Positions 15,859 through 23,970 of a stretch of DNA of 64,000 nucleotides are shown in pieces; within the stretch, counting starts at the first letter, position 1, and every line of letters starts with the position of its first letter. The notes under the pieces were generated by a model that was given only the letters and a program-made list of their open reading frames with translations, did not search any database and was not told the origin of the DNA. The stretch comes from Gordoniibacillus chartarius (GTDB lineage Bacteria > Bacillota > Bacilli > Paenibacillales > NBRC-103111): positions 62,001 through 126,000 of the forward strand of contig NZ_JBHLWN010000021.1 of assembly GCF_042432825.1 (NCBI RefSeq). Direction: 5' to 3'. A program made the translations under genes and the position numbers.

Positions 15859-16566
15859 TTAACACCTTACATGCTTCCGTTTGAAGCCAAGCTTGCCTCT
15901 TGCTACAGTCTTTTGAATATTTTCGGCGGCGCTAAGGAACTTGCTCTTTCCCTTATCGCTTTTGATTTCAACCGGGCATACCGCCTTCGCGGCTGCGACA
16001 GCCTTGTCATGGAGCGGTAAATAGGAAGTCGCCACTGTGTACATAAAATTATTCATCGAGGATTTCGTTCGCTCGGGAGCATCGTGAATCGTATTCTCCA
16101 CTTGCTCAAGCATCTTGGCAAGTTTGCTTTCCGAAAATTCGCTATCGGGACGACTGCCCAACAGCCAGCAATAACAACTCCAGCCTGCTGACATTCTCAA
16201 ATCTTCGCCACATGCGATCCACTTATCGGCGACATCTTGCGCAATATCCGCTTCCGACAATGTGACCGCTACTACATAATCGGACAACATATAAAAATAT
16301 GCCGAATCCAGCCAACGGTCATAATCCGCCTCAGTCATGGAGTTGGGCTCCGCTATGATTCCGGCAAAGTACATGGCGTCGTAATTCCCCGTGGCATAAA
16401 GCTGCTCCGCCAAAGGCTGATTGAGCTTGGTCTTTTTGAAAATCGGCTTCATGTCTCCTGTAGCCACGCCGAAAAGCGGCTCCCGCGCGCCGTTGGACAA
16501 GTACATTTTCTTGAGTCGTTCCTTGCCGAGAGCCTCAAGCTCCTGCATGACCATTTCGAAATTCAT
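15859..16566 (-). CDS. DNA alkylation repair protein, AlkD-like HEAT-repeat glycosylase
   Basis: 235 residues of helical HEAT-like repeats. The start MVMQELEALGKERLKKMYLSNG and the segment PLFGVATGDMKPIFKK match the AlkC/AlkD superfamily, which removes alkylated purines without base flipping. DYDRWLDSAYFYMLSDYVV and the WIACGEDLRMSAGWSCY segments are family positions. It ends KRKHVRC, a basic tail suited to DNA contact. GGAAG 9 bases before ATG 16566 supports the start. It is probably expressed with the YciI-like gene 57 bases upstream. Confidence 0.82.
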   Translation of the reverse strand: MNFEMVMQELEALGKERLKKMYLSNGAREPLFGVATGDMKPIFKKTKLNQPLAEQLYATGNYDAMYFAGIIAEPNSMTEADYDRWLDSAYFYMLSDYVVAVTLSEADIAQDVADKWIACGEDLRMSAGWSCYCWLLGSRPDSEFSESKLAKMLEQVENTIHDAPERTKSSMNNFMYTVATSYLPLHDKAVAAAKAVCPVEIKSDKGKSKFLSAAENIQKTVARGKLGFKRKHVRC

Positions 16567-16623
16567 TGTTGTACACTTCCTTCGTTTCGAGAGTCGCCGA
16601 TTTTCTTTCGTTTCCCGCTTGAT

Positions 16624-16950
16624 TTATTTCGGCAGTGTAGCCAACATGGGGTAAAATTCCGTGGTCATTATTCCGCCTATTACGGCAGGGTCTTCAGCGA
16701 TAAGTTTTGAGACCTGAGCTTCATTCTCAACCTCAACGATTCCGAGTCCATTAGGAGCTGACGGATCTTTGAGGACGGGTCCGAACACAAGAGCGATCCC
16801 CTGATGCTGCTTATCCGTCCAGTAAGCGACGTGCTGCATCATAATGTTCCGTTCCTCTTCGGTCATGTCCTGGCGAAAAGTTGCTCTCGGCGGTGTAGAC
16901 CATAACATGAAGTGCATTTTTCCCGTATGGTTAGAGTTATTCTCCGACAT
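16624..16950 (-). CDS. YciI family protein
   Basis: 108 residues of the dimeric ferredoxin-like YciI fold. Signatures are MHFMLWSTPPRATF at the N-terminus, MTEEERNIMMQHVAYWTDKQHQG and the C-terminal DPAVIGGIMTTEFYPM; the His in HVAYW and the Asp of AEDPAV are the usual active-site-like residues. The reaction is unknown for most members. GAGGGAG 6 bases before ATG 16950 fixes the start; the frame is open to 16986. It sits on the same strand as the AlkD-like gene. Confidence 0.85.
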   Translation of the reverse strand: MSENNSNHTGKMHFMLWSTPPRATFRQDMTEEERNIMMQHVAYWTDKQHQGIALVFGPVLKDPSAPNGLGIVEVENEAQVSKLIAEDPAVIGGIMTTEFYPMLATLPK

Positions 16951-17085
16951 TGCGACTCCCTCGTATTGTTTATTTGTATTTTCCAACTTCGCTGGACACT
17001 TCTATTTTGCCATAAACTGTATTCAAACATCCAATCAACATGCATGACATTCGAAATGCTCCGGCTTCACTTATCTATGATAACC

Positions 17086-18387
17086 TCACTTATACGCCCG
17101 CATCGCCCTGCGGAGCTCGCGAAGCGACGGCCGCTTGCCGTACATGAGCACGCCGGTGCGGTAAATTTTCGCCGACAGCCAGCCCAGCAAGCCGATCGAA
17201 GCGACGAGCTCCGCCATCGACAGCACGATTTGCCAAAGCGGCGGCTCCGACATCCCGATGCGCAGAAACATGAGCAGAGGCGTAAACAGCGGAATGAACG
17301 ACATGACGGCGACGTAGCCGGCATTCGGGCTCTGCAAGCCTGCCATCGCTACAATGAAAGCGGCGATGATTACATACGTAACCGGCATGATCGCCGGGCC
17401 GACATCCTCGGTTCGGCTGACCAGGGAGCCGACGGCCGCAAACATCGTAGCATACAAGAAGAAGCCGCCGAGATAAAAGAAAACAAAGTACACCAGCAGC
17501 GACAGCGGAATGTCTGTCCAATTCATGTTGAAAGCAGCAAGCAGCTCGGCATTGTGCGGGAGGTTCAAATTGACTATAGCCGTTACAAGAAGGATGCCGA
17601 CCTGCATCAGCCCGAGCAAGCTGATGCCGACGATTTTCCCGAACATTTGCTTTAACGGTGATACGCTGGCGATGAGCACCTCCATGACCCGCGAGCTCTT
17701 CTCCGCGGTTATTTCCATCGCCACCATATTGCCGTAGCCGATAACGCCGATATAAATGAACATGAGCAGCGCATAGACAAGCCCGTATGCAACGCGCAGT
17801 TCGTCTTCCGTCTTCTCCCCCGCGCCGGCCGCATCCAGACTGATCTGGCGTGACTCGAAGCGCACCGGCAATTGGATCTCCGCCTTCTGTTCGGCGGTCA
17901 AGTCGCTTCCTTCCACGGCCATGTCGATCTTGATCGAGCGAAGCAGCGTCTGAAGGAACTGTTCCTGATTCGACGTGAGAGAGTCCGGCGATTTGTAGAT
18001 CACATCCGGGAATGTGGAGTCTTTCGGTTCGCTCAGCTCCAAGTAGCCTTGAATCTCTTTGGCGGTGATTTTCTCTTTGGCCATCCGTTCGTTCGCCGCC
18101 GCGCTGCCTTGTTCGGGAAGCGTGACGAAGCGCAGCAGCGGCTGCGGCTGCTTCGAGGAGAAGCCGCTCTCGATCAGCTTATGTGCTGCCGGACCCGCCG
18201 ACAAGAATACGCCGACGGCCGGCTCCCCTTCCGCAGCCTTCGATTGGTTCATGAAATAGGCGATTACACTAGGCAGATTAACCAAGACGGTAATAAGTGC
18301 AATAAAGACCATCGTCATAATCCGGAACGATGGGGTTCGTACCCGGGACTTGAAGGTAAACCGGATGACCGACCACACATTAGACAT
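17086..18387 (-). CDS. ABC-2 type transporter permease (NatB-like)
   Basis: 433 residues. One N-terminal helix (IMTMVFIALITVLVNLPSVI), a large extracytoplasmic loop of about 150 residues, then five or six helices. GNMVAMEITAEKSSRVMEVLIASVSP is the diagnostic ABC2_membrane_3/NatB motif. NatAB-type exporters extrude sodium or toxic compounds. ATG 18387 has GGAGGAGAAG before it and overlaps the ATPase gene by 8 bases, so the two are coupled. It is the last gene of the GntR-controlled operon. Confidence 0.87.
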   Translation of the reverse strand: MSNVWSVIRFTFKSRVRTPSFRIMTMVFIALITVLVNLPSVIAYFMNQSKAAEGEPAVGVFLSAGPAAHKLIESGFSSKQPQPLLRFVTLPEQGSAAANERMAKEKITAKEIQGYLELSEPKDSTFPDVIYKSPDSLTSNQEQFLQTLLRSIKIDMAVEGSDLTAEQKAEIQLPVRFESRQISLDAAGAGEKTEDELRVAYGLVYALLMFIYIGVIGYGNMVAMEITAEKSSRVMEVLIASVSPLKQMFGKIVGISLLGLMQVGILLVTAIVNLNLPHNAELLAAFNMNWTDIPLSLLVYFVFFYLGGFFLYATMFAAVGSLVSRTEDVGPAIMPVTYVIIAAFIVAMAGLQSPNAGYVAVMSFIPLFTPLLMFLRIGMSEPPLWQIVLSMAELVASIGLLGWLSAKIYRTGVLMYGKRPSLRELRRAMRAYK

Positions 18388-19288
18388 GACTCGCTTCTCC
18401 TCCCACTTTGGCGATGAACATCTCATGCAGAGTAGGCTCCATCAGCTGAAACCGGTACACCGCCGTCTGCTCCGCCGCAAGCCGGAGCACCGCTTGTGCC
18501 GTATCGGTCCGATTGATACGAATCTCCATGCCGTTCGCCCTGCGGTTCACTTGCACGACGCCCGGCAATCGTTCGATCCCCTGCACGTCATGCTCCGTCT
18601 CCAAGATGAGCCGTTCGCGGGGAAACGCGCGCTTCATTTCCGTCAACGAGCCTTGCAGCACGGCGCGTCCCGCCTTCATCATGCAGATGTTCTCGCACAG
18701 CTCCTCCACATGCTCCATCCGATGGCTGGAGAACAATATCGCTTTGCCCGCATCCCGCAGCTCGACGACGGTTTCCTTGAGCAGCTCGGCATTAACCGGA
18801 TCGAGTCCGCTGAACGCTTCATCGAGAATGAGAATGCTCGGATCGTGAATGACCGCAGCGATGAATTGGATTTTTTGCTGATTGCCCTTGGACAGCTCTT
18901 CGACACGTTTGTTGTAATAATCCGGAATATCGAACTTGTCCAGCCACCCCTTGAGGGCCGTCACGCTGTCCCGCTTGGACATGCCGCGCAGCTCCGCAAA
19001 GTACAAGATTTGCTCGCTCACCATCAGCTTCGGGTACAAGCCGCGTTCCTCGGGCAAATACCCGAGCACACGGCGCAGCTCCTCCGAGTAGCCGCGTCCG
19101 TGCCAACGGATCGTTCCTTGATCGGGGTATATCAGGCCTAGCGCCATTCGCATCGTTGTCGTTTTGCCCGCTCCGTTCGCTCCGAGCAGCCCGTAAATTT
19201 CGCCGCCCTTCACCTCCAGCGTAATGCCGTCGACGGCCGCTTTCTCGCCAAAATGCTTGGTTATCGCATTCATACTGAGTGGACTCAC
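18380..19288 (-). CDS. ABC transporter ATP-binding protein (NatA-like)
   Basis: 302 residues. Walker A GANGAGKTT (about 36-44), Q-loop at GYLPEERGLYPKLMV, signature LSKGNQQ, Walker B ILILDEAFSGLD, switch His in FSSHRMEHVEELC. YLPEERGLYPK and LSKGNQQK are typical of the NatA group, whose C-terminal extension (about 215-300) is also present. It starts at GTG 19288 with GGAGGG 9 bases upstream and pairs with the NatB-like permease. Confidence 0.9.
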   Translation of the reverse strand: MSPLSMNAITKHFGEKAAVDGITLEVKGGEIYGLLGANGAGKTTTMRMALGLIYPDQGTIRWHGRGYSEELRRVLGYLPEERGLYPKLMVSEQILYFAELRGMSKRDSVTALKGWLDKFDIPDYYNKRVEELSKGNQQKIQFIAAVIHDPSILILDEAFSGLDPVNAELLKETVVELRDAGKAILFSSHRMEHVEELCENICMMKAGRAVLQGSLTEMKRAFPRERLILETEHDVQGIERLPGVVQVNRRANGMEIRINRTDTAQAVLRLAAEQTAVYRFQLMEPTLHEMFIAKVGGEASHV

Positions 19289-19303
19289 GGTAGGGATCCC
19301 TCC

Positions 19304-20197
19304 TTATTTGCCGATCATGTAAGCGAAAATTTCATCCAGCTCAAGCGCTCCCATCGTACGGATCGTTACTCCTCGTTCCTTCAGCGCCGATTCCGTCTGA
19401 GCCGCTTGCCGGGTTATGAGCCGATCCGCAACCGGTCCGCGCTCGACATGAACGACGCCGGGAATCCGCTCCGCTCCTTCGGGCGCCCTGTCGACCCACA
19501 GCGACTTCCACTCCTCCAGCAGCGTATCCTTCTCGAAGGTTCCGAGCAGCCGGCCTTCGTACAGGAACATGACATAATCGGCCATTCGGCGCACTTCTTC
19601 GAGAATATGCGTCGCCATAACAACCGTTCGCCGGCCGTCCGCCATGAATCGGGATATTTCTTTCATGCAGTCGCGCCATGCGAGCGGATCAAGACCGGCC
19701 GTCGGCTCGTCGAGCAGCAGCAGCTCCGGCTCCTGGGCAAGTGCATAGACGAGCGCCAGCTTCCGCTGCATTCCCTTGGACAGCTTCTTCAGCTTCAGCC
19801 CTTCATCCAGCTGGAATTTGGCAAGCAGCTCCCGGTATAAGCCCTCGTTCCAGCCCGGATACCAATAGCGGATAAACGCCGTCAGCTCCCCGATCGTGCC
19901 GGCAATTTCCTCCCATTCCGTAAGCTCCGGAACATAGCCGATACGCCGCTTGATCACCGGCTCGGCATCGGGGGAGTACGAGTGCCCGATCAGCTGCACC
20001 TCCCCGCTAGCGGGCTTCACGAGATTCATCAGCATGCGGAATAAGGTGCTCTTCCCGGAGCCGTTCGGACCGACAAGGGCATAAATATATCCCGGCTCCA
20101 AGGTCAGGTTTAGGGGGCCAAGCGTAAAGCGCTCCAGCGGCTTCGTTACATCCTTCAATTCAATAACGAAGTCGTGCGTATCCGTCGTCATGATCAT
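19304..20197 (-). CDS. ABC transporter ATP-binding protein (YtrB-like)
   Basis: 297 residues. Walker A GPNGSGKST, signature LSKGMQRK, Walker B LLLLDEPTAGLD, H-loop MATHILEEV. GYVPELTEWEEIAGTIGELTAFIRYWYPGWNEGLY is the pattern of YtrB-type ATPases, which work with GntR/YtrA regulators in cell-envelope stress operons. Its ATG overlaps the stop of the gntR gene (ATGA) and it ends 15 bases before the second ATPase. Its partner permease is most likely the gene at 20636. Confidence 0.9.
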   Translation of the reverse strand: MIMTTDTHDFVIELKDVTKPLERFTLGPLNLTLEPGYIYALVGPNGSGKSTLFRMLMNLVKPASGEVQLIGHSYSPDAEPVIKRRIGYVPELTEWEEIAGTIGELTAFIRYWYPGWNEGLYRELLAKFQLDEGLKLKKLSKGMQRKLALVYALAQEPELLLLDEPTAGLDPLAWRDCMKEISRFMADGRRTVVMATHILEEVRRMADYVMFLYEGRLLGTFEKDTLLEEWKSLWVDRAPEGAERIPGVVHVERGPVADRLITRQAAQTESALKERGVTIRTMGALELDEIFAYMIGK

Positions 20198-20616
20198 TTC
20201 CGATCTCCTTTCCGGGATGGACCTGGTTCGTCAGTGAGGCGTTTGATGAGCTCCTCCTCAAACATGCGGCGCAGCTCTATCGGCGGGCAGTGCAGCTGCA
20301 GCGCCGTATCGATCGCCGTGCGGAGCGCTGCGGCAACCGCTTCTTGCCGGTATTGCTCTCGCTCCGGCTCTTCGACTTGAGCTACGAACGTTCCCGTGCC
20401 TTGTCTGGTGCGGAGCATCCCCTCGCTTTCCAGGTCTTGATATACTCTTCTAATCGTAATGACACTGCAGCTCAATTCTTGTGCAAACTCCCGAATGGAT
20501 GGCAGCAGCGTTCCCGGCGGCAATCGGCCGCTGACGATCATACCGCGCAGCTGCACTTCGATTTGATGATATAGCGGCTCAGCAGAATCGGGATTGAGTT
20601 GGATAGGTATGCGCAT
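20194..20616 (-). CDS. GntR family regulator, YtrA subfamily
   Basis: 140 residues. The short YtrA form: an N-terminal winged helix (LYHQIEVQLRGMIVSGRLPPGTLLPSIREFAQELSC, then RRVYQDLESEGMLRTRQGTGTFV) and a C-terminal helical tail of about 55 residues for dimerisation, with no large ligand domain. Such regulators repress adjacent ABC genes, as in the B. subtilis ytr operon. It is the second gene of the operon; its operator is probably the palindrome at 21396-21423. Confidence 0.92.
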   Translation of the reverse strand: MRIPIQLNPDSAEPLYHQIEVQLRGMIVSGRLPPGTLLPSIREFAQELSCSVITIRRVYQDLESEGMLRTRQGTGTFVAQVEEPEREQYRQEAVAAALRTAIDTALQLHCPPIELRRMFEEELIKRLTDEPGPSRKGDRK

Positions 20617-20635
20617 CTCGGTGTTTACCGCCTTT

Positions 20636-21376
20636 CTAGAACAAATCCCGGGCGGCGATCCGCCGTTCGGTGGTGCGTGCGCTTATCAAAATGACTACGG
20701 CCGCCGCTGCCAAACCAATTAGCGGTATCCACCAACCGTAAGCTTGCACGGAATCTGCCAACAGCTTCAAGAACGATTGGGGCAGTACGAAAACAGCGGC
20801 AGCGGAAATCAATAGAATCACGGCGCAAAACCATAAACCGCTTATCAGGTACACTTTCCCGTTATATCCCATTTCCCAGTAAACATAAGCAGATCCCAAT
20901 GTAATCGAGCAGAAGCACCAGCTCAGAGCGAGCTGAATGAAGTTTACCGCGTTCAGCTGCAAGGACAGCGGGTCATGCTCATTCCAGACGAAGAGCATAA
21001 TAAACAATAACGTGTTCATGATGATGGCGGTAACAACGAGCTGCATCATCCGCGAAACAACCAGCTGCTTATTCGAGATCGGCAGTGCCTTCATAACCCT
21101 TAAGTGCCGGGTAAAGGAATCATTTTTATGGAAGTTCAAGTACCTTCCGCCGAATAAAAAACTGCAATTCGGCGCCATTGCGAGGACGAATAAATTTAAC
21201 CCGAAATTATGGAAGGGTACATATTCCTGATTGAATATGCTCTCGTTGATTTGTCGCGCTAGCACCATCAGCATGAATGCTGTATATAGCGTAAAAATAA
21301 CGCTGATGACCCAGCCCGAAACATTGCCGCTCAACTCCTTGCGCGCCAGCTGCCAGGACGTACTCCAAAGGCTCAT
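20636..21376 (-). CDS. ABC transporter permease-like membrane protein, first gene of the GntR operon
   Basis: 246 residues with six hydrophobic segments. The start ATG 21376 has GGAGGTAAAG before it; the frame is open to 21418 but the extra part covers the promoter. An N-terminal LWSTSWQLARKELSG segment resembles ABC-2 permeases. HLRVMKALPISNKQLVVSRM is a cytoplasmic coupling-like helix, frequent in YtrC/D-type permeases. It probably pairs with the YtrB-like ATPase. Substrate unknown; a role in cell-envelope or antimicrobial peptide stress is inferred from the operon type. Confidence 0.78.
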   Translation of the reverse strand: MSLWSTSWQLARKELSGNVSGWVISVIFTLYTAFMLMVLARQINESIFNQEYVPFHNFGLNLFVLAMAPNCSFLFGGRYLNFHKNDSFTRHLRVMKALPISNKQLVVSRMMQLVVTAIIMNTLLFIMLFVWNEHDPLSLQLNAVNFIQLALSWCFCSITLGSAYVYWEMGYNGKVYLISGLWFCAVILLISAAAVFVLPQSFLKLLADSVQAYGWWIPLIGLAAAAVVILISARTTERRIAARDLF

Positions 21377-21395
21377 AGCTTTACCTCCAATGTTC

Positions 21396-21447
21396 ATACT
21401 GTATATATTGATATACACAGTATAATGTGTGCTTCTTTATATTGCAA
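21396..21447 (-). promoter_or_regulatory. Promoter and GntR operator of the ABC operon
   Basis: On the minus strand, -35 TTGCAA (21447-21442) and -10 TATACT (21424-21419) are 17 bases apart. A 28-base palindrome (21396-21423: 12-bp arms with one mismatch around TTGA) overlaps the -10 box and the start region, where a YtrA-type repressor would block transcription. The gene start lies 20 bases downstream of the palindrome. Confidence 0.75.
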
Positions 21448-21473
21448 GAGGCTGCTATAACTGCGAGCACAAC

Positions 21474-21515
21474 AAAAAAACCGGCAAGCCCCCTCGTTCA
21501 AGGGAACCGCCGGCT
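21474..21515 (-). terminator. Intrinsic terminator after ctaM
   Basis: A CCGGC/GCCGG stem with an inner CCCT/AGGG pair is followed on the minus strand by seven T residues (21480-21474). It ends the leftward ctaG-ctaM transcript. Confidence 0.8.
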
Positions 21516-21527
21516 ATCGCCAACCAT

Positions 21528-21989
21528 TTAACTACCCGTTATCACTTGCCAGACCGGCTTCGTGTGGCCGCCCGGATACATGACATACAAAAGCACGTAG
21601 ACAAGCACACCTGTCGGCGCCGTCAGCAGCCACGTGATTGCGGTCCATCGCCCCAATCGTTTATGCTTCAGAAACCTCTGCTTATAAGCCAGCCAGATTG
21701 TCACTAAGCCTAACACACCACCGGCCGTAGCCAGAAAGATGTGAAAAATCAAGAACGCCAAATAATAAGGCTTAAGCCCTGCGGGACCGCCGAAATCCGT
21801 ATTGCCGACGAAAACCGTACGAGCCACATACAGAATGAAAAACAGCAGCGCCGCAACTGCGGCTGTAACCATAAGCCGGATGTGGGTCTGTGTGTTTCCC
21901 TTCACAATGTGATACCAGCCGAAGCCGACCAATATCGCACTGATCACAATCAAAGACGTACATATCGTAGGGAGAATTTCGATCTGCAT
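21528..21989 (-). CDS. ctaM: DUF420 protein, cytochrome oxidase assembly factor CtaM (YozB)
   Basis: 153 residues with five membrane helices. The DUF420 pattern is seen in GWYHIVKGNTQTHIRLMVTA and IFHIFLATAGGVLGLVTIW, with conserved His residues (about 27, 36, 83) that may bind heme or copper. CtaM is required for maturation of caa3/aa3-type terminal oxidase in Firmicutes. It lies 35 bases after ctaG in the oxidase cluster and is closed by a strong terminator. Confidence 0.85.
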   Translation of the reverse strand: MQIEILPTICTSLIVISAILVGFGWYHIVKGNTQTHIRLMVTAAVAALLFFILYVARTVFVGNTDFGGPAGLKPYYLAFLIFHIFLATAGGVLGLVTIWLAYKQRFLKHKRLGRWTAITWLLTAPTGVLVYVLLYVMYPGGHTKPVWQVITGS

Positions 21990-22024
21990 CTGTTACATTC
22001 ACCACCTGTACCATACAATTGTAT

Positions 22025-22897
22025 CTACACACCGTTCAGCTTCGGTACCGAATTCGGCGACGTCTGCTGCCCGACCTGCTCCGCCAGCTCGTCCTCATCC
22101 TCTTTGCTCCGTTCCGTGCGATACCAACGGAAGAAGGTGAACGCAAGCGCCGCGCCATACGTAATTTCTTGAATAATTTTCATAATGACGCCGCCCAGCT
22201 GCTGATCGTCTACGATCGAATACCCTGCAATCGGCATTACAACATCCCGGTACATCTCGTACAACGGCTTGCCCGCAAACAGAATGAGCGCACAAGCCGG
22301 CGTCAATAGAACCCCGTTAAGGAAAATGTATCCCATCCGCTTCAGCTCGGACATCCGTTCCCAGTACTGTACGTTGCCGACCACCGGAAACCACATAGCA
22401 AAGGCTGCAATCAGCAGCACCGTATGATAAGAGAATAGCAGCCAATCGTTGTTCATTACGGTATCCATCACTTTAGGAATATGGTACAGCGAGAACAGCA
22501 TATTGAAAGTGAATACCGCAATCAACGGCCGTGTTAAGAACTTGAACAGCCGTTCCAGCCGAAGCGCCTTCATACTGCGCTCAACCATCCAACCGGGCAT
22601 ACCGTGCAGAATGAAGAGCGGCATGATCAAATACAGAATCGATTGATTCAGCATATGAATGCTGAAGAAGTAATGGTGGCCGAGCCAATCGAGCGGACTG
22701 CCGACCGCTGCATAGAACAGCACCAAACCAAACAAGAAGGAAGTCTTCTGGCCAATGCTTATACGAGGATCAAAGCCGTTTGTTCTAGCAGCGTGCAAGT
22801 AGGCATAGCCGACTACTACCAGCAGCAGCACCGTAACAGGACTCCACAGTTCAACGAAGCTGCCGGACATCATTTGCTCCAGCAAATTCCAATCCAT
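22025..22897 (-). CDS. ctaG: Cytochrome c oxidase assembly factor CtaG (caa3 type)
   Basis: 290 residues with about seven membrane helices. The caa3_CtaG family pattern includes YLHAARTNGF, FYAAVGSPLDWLGHHYFFSIHMLNQ, ILYLIMPLFILHGMPGWM and YHTVLLIAAFAMWFPVVG; the His residues in GHHYFFSIHM are candidate copper or heme ligands. It is needed for assembly of active caa3 oxidase. ATG 22897 has AAGGAA 9 bases upstream; the GTG at 22906 is too close to it. It lies 134 bases after ctaF, with a hairpin between them. Confidence 0.92.
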   Translation of the reverse strand: MDWNLLEQMMSGSFVELWSPVTVLLLVVVGYAYLHAARTNGFDPRISIGQKTSFLFGLVLFYAAVGSPLDWLGHHYFFSIHMLNQSILYLIMPLFILHGMPGWMVERSMKALRLERLFKFLTRPLIAVFTFNMLFSLYHIPKVMDTVMNNDWLLFSYHTVLLIAAFAMWFPVVGNVQYWERMSELKRMGYIFLNGVLLTPACALILFAGKPLYEMYRDVVMPIAGYSIVDDQQLGGVIMKIIQEITYGAALAFTFFRWYRTERSKEDEDELAEQVGQQTSPNSVPKLNGV

Positions 22898-22950
22898 CCC
22901 GGGCACTTCCTTTCTATCCTAAAAGCAACCACGTTCCTAAACATACATAA

Positions 22951-22988
22951 AGGGGAGGGACCGTTGCTAACAACCAGCCGCCTCCCCT
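22951..22988 (-). terminator. Hairpin between ctaF and ctaG
   Basis: AGGGGAGG and CCTCCCCT (8 bp) enclose a 22-base loop and are followed on the minus strand by a short T-rich run. It may end or attenuate the ctaCDEF transcript before ctaG. Confidence 0.5.
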
Positions 22989-23030
22989 ACCTATGAACAT
23001 GCCATCAATGATCAACTAGCGAAATGCATA

Positions 23031-23351
23031 TTACCACCAAGTCCAGAACACCGCTGCCGCCACGGCTGTCAGTGCGATGAAGAAACCGAACGCGATCCCG
23101 ATCACCGGCAAGAAATGTCCCTTATCCTTGGCATGCATCCAGAAGAATAGCTGGAAGCTGGCCTGAATCAGGGCAAGCACGACGATGAAGACAAGGAGGA
23201 ACGAACGATCCAGCACTCCGTACAATACGGCTGCAAATGCCAATATCGTCAGAAGAATCGAAATCAAGTACGTCAAGTAATGATTCCGAGGCCCTTCATG
23301 CTTGTGCGGGCGCTTGCTGCCGGTGGTTACTTCATGAGTATGCTCGCTCAT
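23031..23351 (-). CDS. ctaF: Cytochrome c oxidase subunit IV (CtaF)
   Basis: 106 residues: a polar, His/Lys-rich start (HTHEVTTGSKRPHKHEGP) and three membrane helices (YLISILLTILAFAAVLYGV; LVFIVVLALIQASFQLFFWMH; GIAFGFFIALTAVAAAVFW). SFQLFFWMHAKDKGH is the family motif of the prokaryotic subunit IV/caa3-type CtaF. The ATG lies 1 base from the ctaE stop. Confidence 0.93.
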   Translation of the reverse strand: MSEHTHEVTTGSKRPHKHEGPRNHYLTYLISILLTILAFAAVLYGVLDRSFLLVFIVVLALIQASFQLFFWMHAKDKGHFLPVIGIAFGFFIALTAVAAAVFWTWW

Positions 23352-23352
23352 A

Positions 23353-23970
23353 TCAGTGACCCACCTTCCCCATCAAGTATACGACTGTAAAGATGAACAC
23401 CCATACCAAGTCGACGAAGTGCCAGTACAGAGCAGCGACGTAGAACTTCGGCGCCGTTACGGTCGTCAGACCCTTCTTGAAGCTTTGCAGAATCAAGGTC
23501 GTAATCCAGACGATACCAAAAATAACGTGAGCGCCGTGAGTGCCGACGAGCGTGTAGAACGATGTGCCGAACGCGCTGCTTGTAAACTTGTGTCCTTCAT
23601 GAACATAGTGCAAGAACTCTTGGATCTCGAGCATCAAGAATGCGAAACCAAGCAGTACGGTTACGGCCATCCAGAACTGCAGCGCACCAAGCTTGTGCTT
23701 GTGCAATGCCATTACGGCGAATACCGATGTAAGCGACGAAGTCAAGAGCAGGAACGTCGACCAGCCGACCAGGGTAAGATCGAACAGCTCCTGGGCAACC
23801 GGACCGTCCGGCACCTGGTTGCGCAGGGCAATATACGTTGCGAACAAGCAGCCGAACAGTACGCATTCCGCACCGAGGAAGAGCCAGAAGGCAAGCAGCT
23901 TGTTTTTGCCTTCGAGGGTCGCCTTTTCCAGCTCTACAGGTAAGGTTCCAGCATTATGTGCCTGTGCCAT
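23353..23970 (-). CDS. ctaE: Cytochrome c oxidase subunit III (CtaE)
   Basis: 205 residues with five membrane helices, the short bacterial form of subunit III. LLAFWLFLGAECVLFGCLFATYIALR, EIQEFLHYVHEGH and GTHGAHVIFGIVWI with YWHFVDLVWVFIFTVVYL are the diagnostic stretches. It stabilises the catalytic core and supports proton uptake. Its ATG overlaps the last base of ctaD. Confidence 0.95.
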   Translation of the reverse strand: MAQAHNAGTLPVELEKATLEGKNKLLAFWLFLGAECVLFGCLFATYIALRNQVPDGPVAQELFDLTLVGWSTFLLLTSSLTSVFAVMALHKHKLGALQFWMAVTVLLGFAFLMLEIQEFLHYVHEGHKFTSSAFGTSFYTLVGTHGAHVIFGIVWITTLILQSFKKGLTTVTAPKFYVAALYWHFVDLVWVFIFTVVYLMGKVGH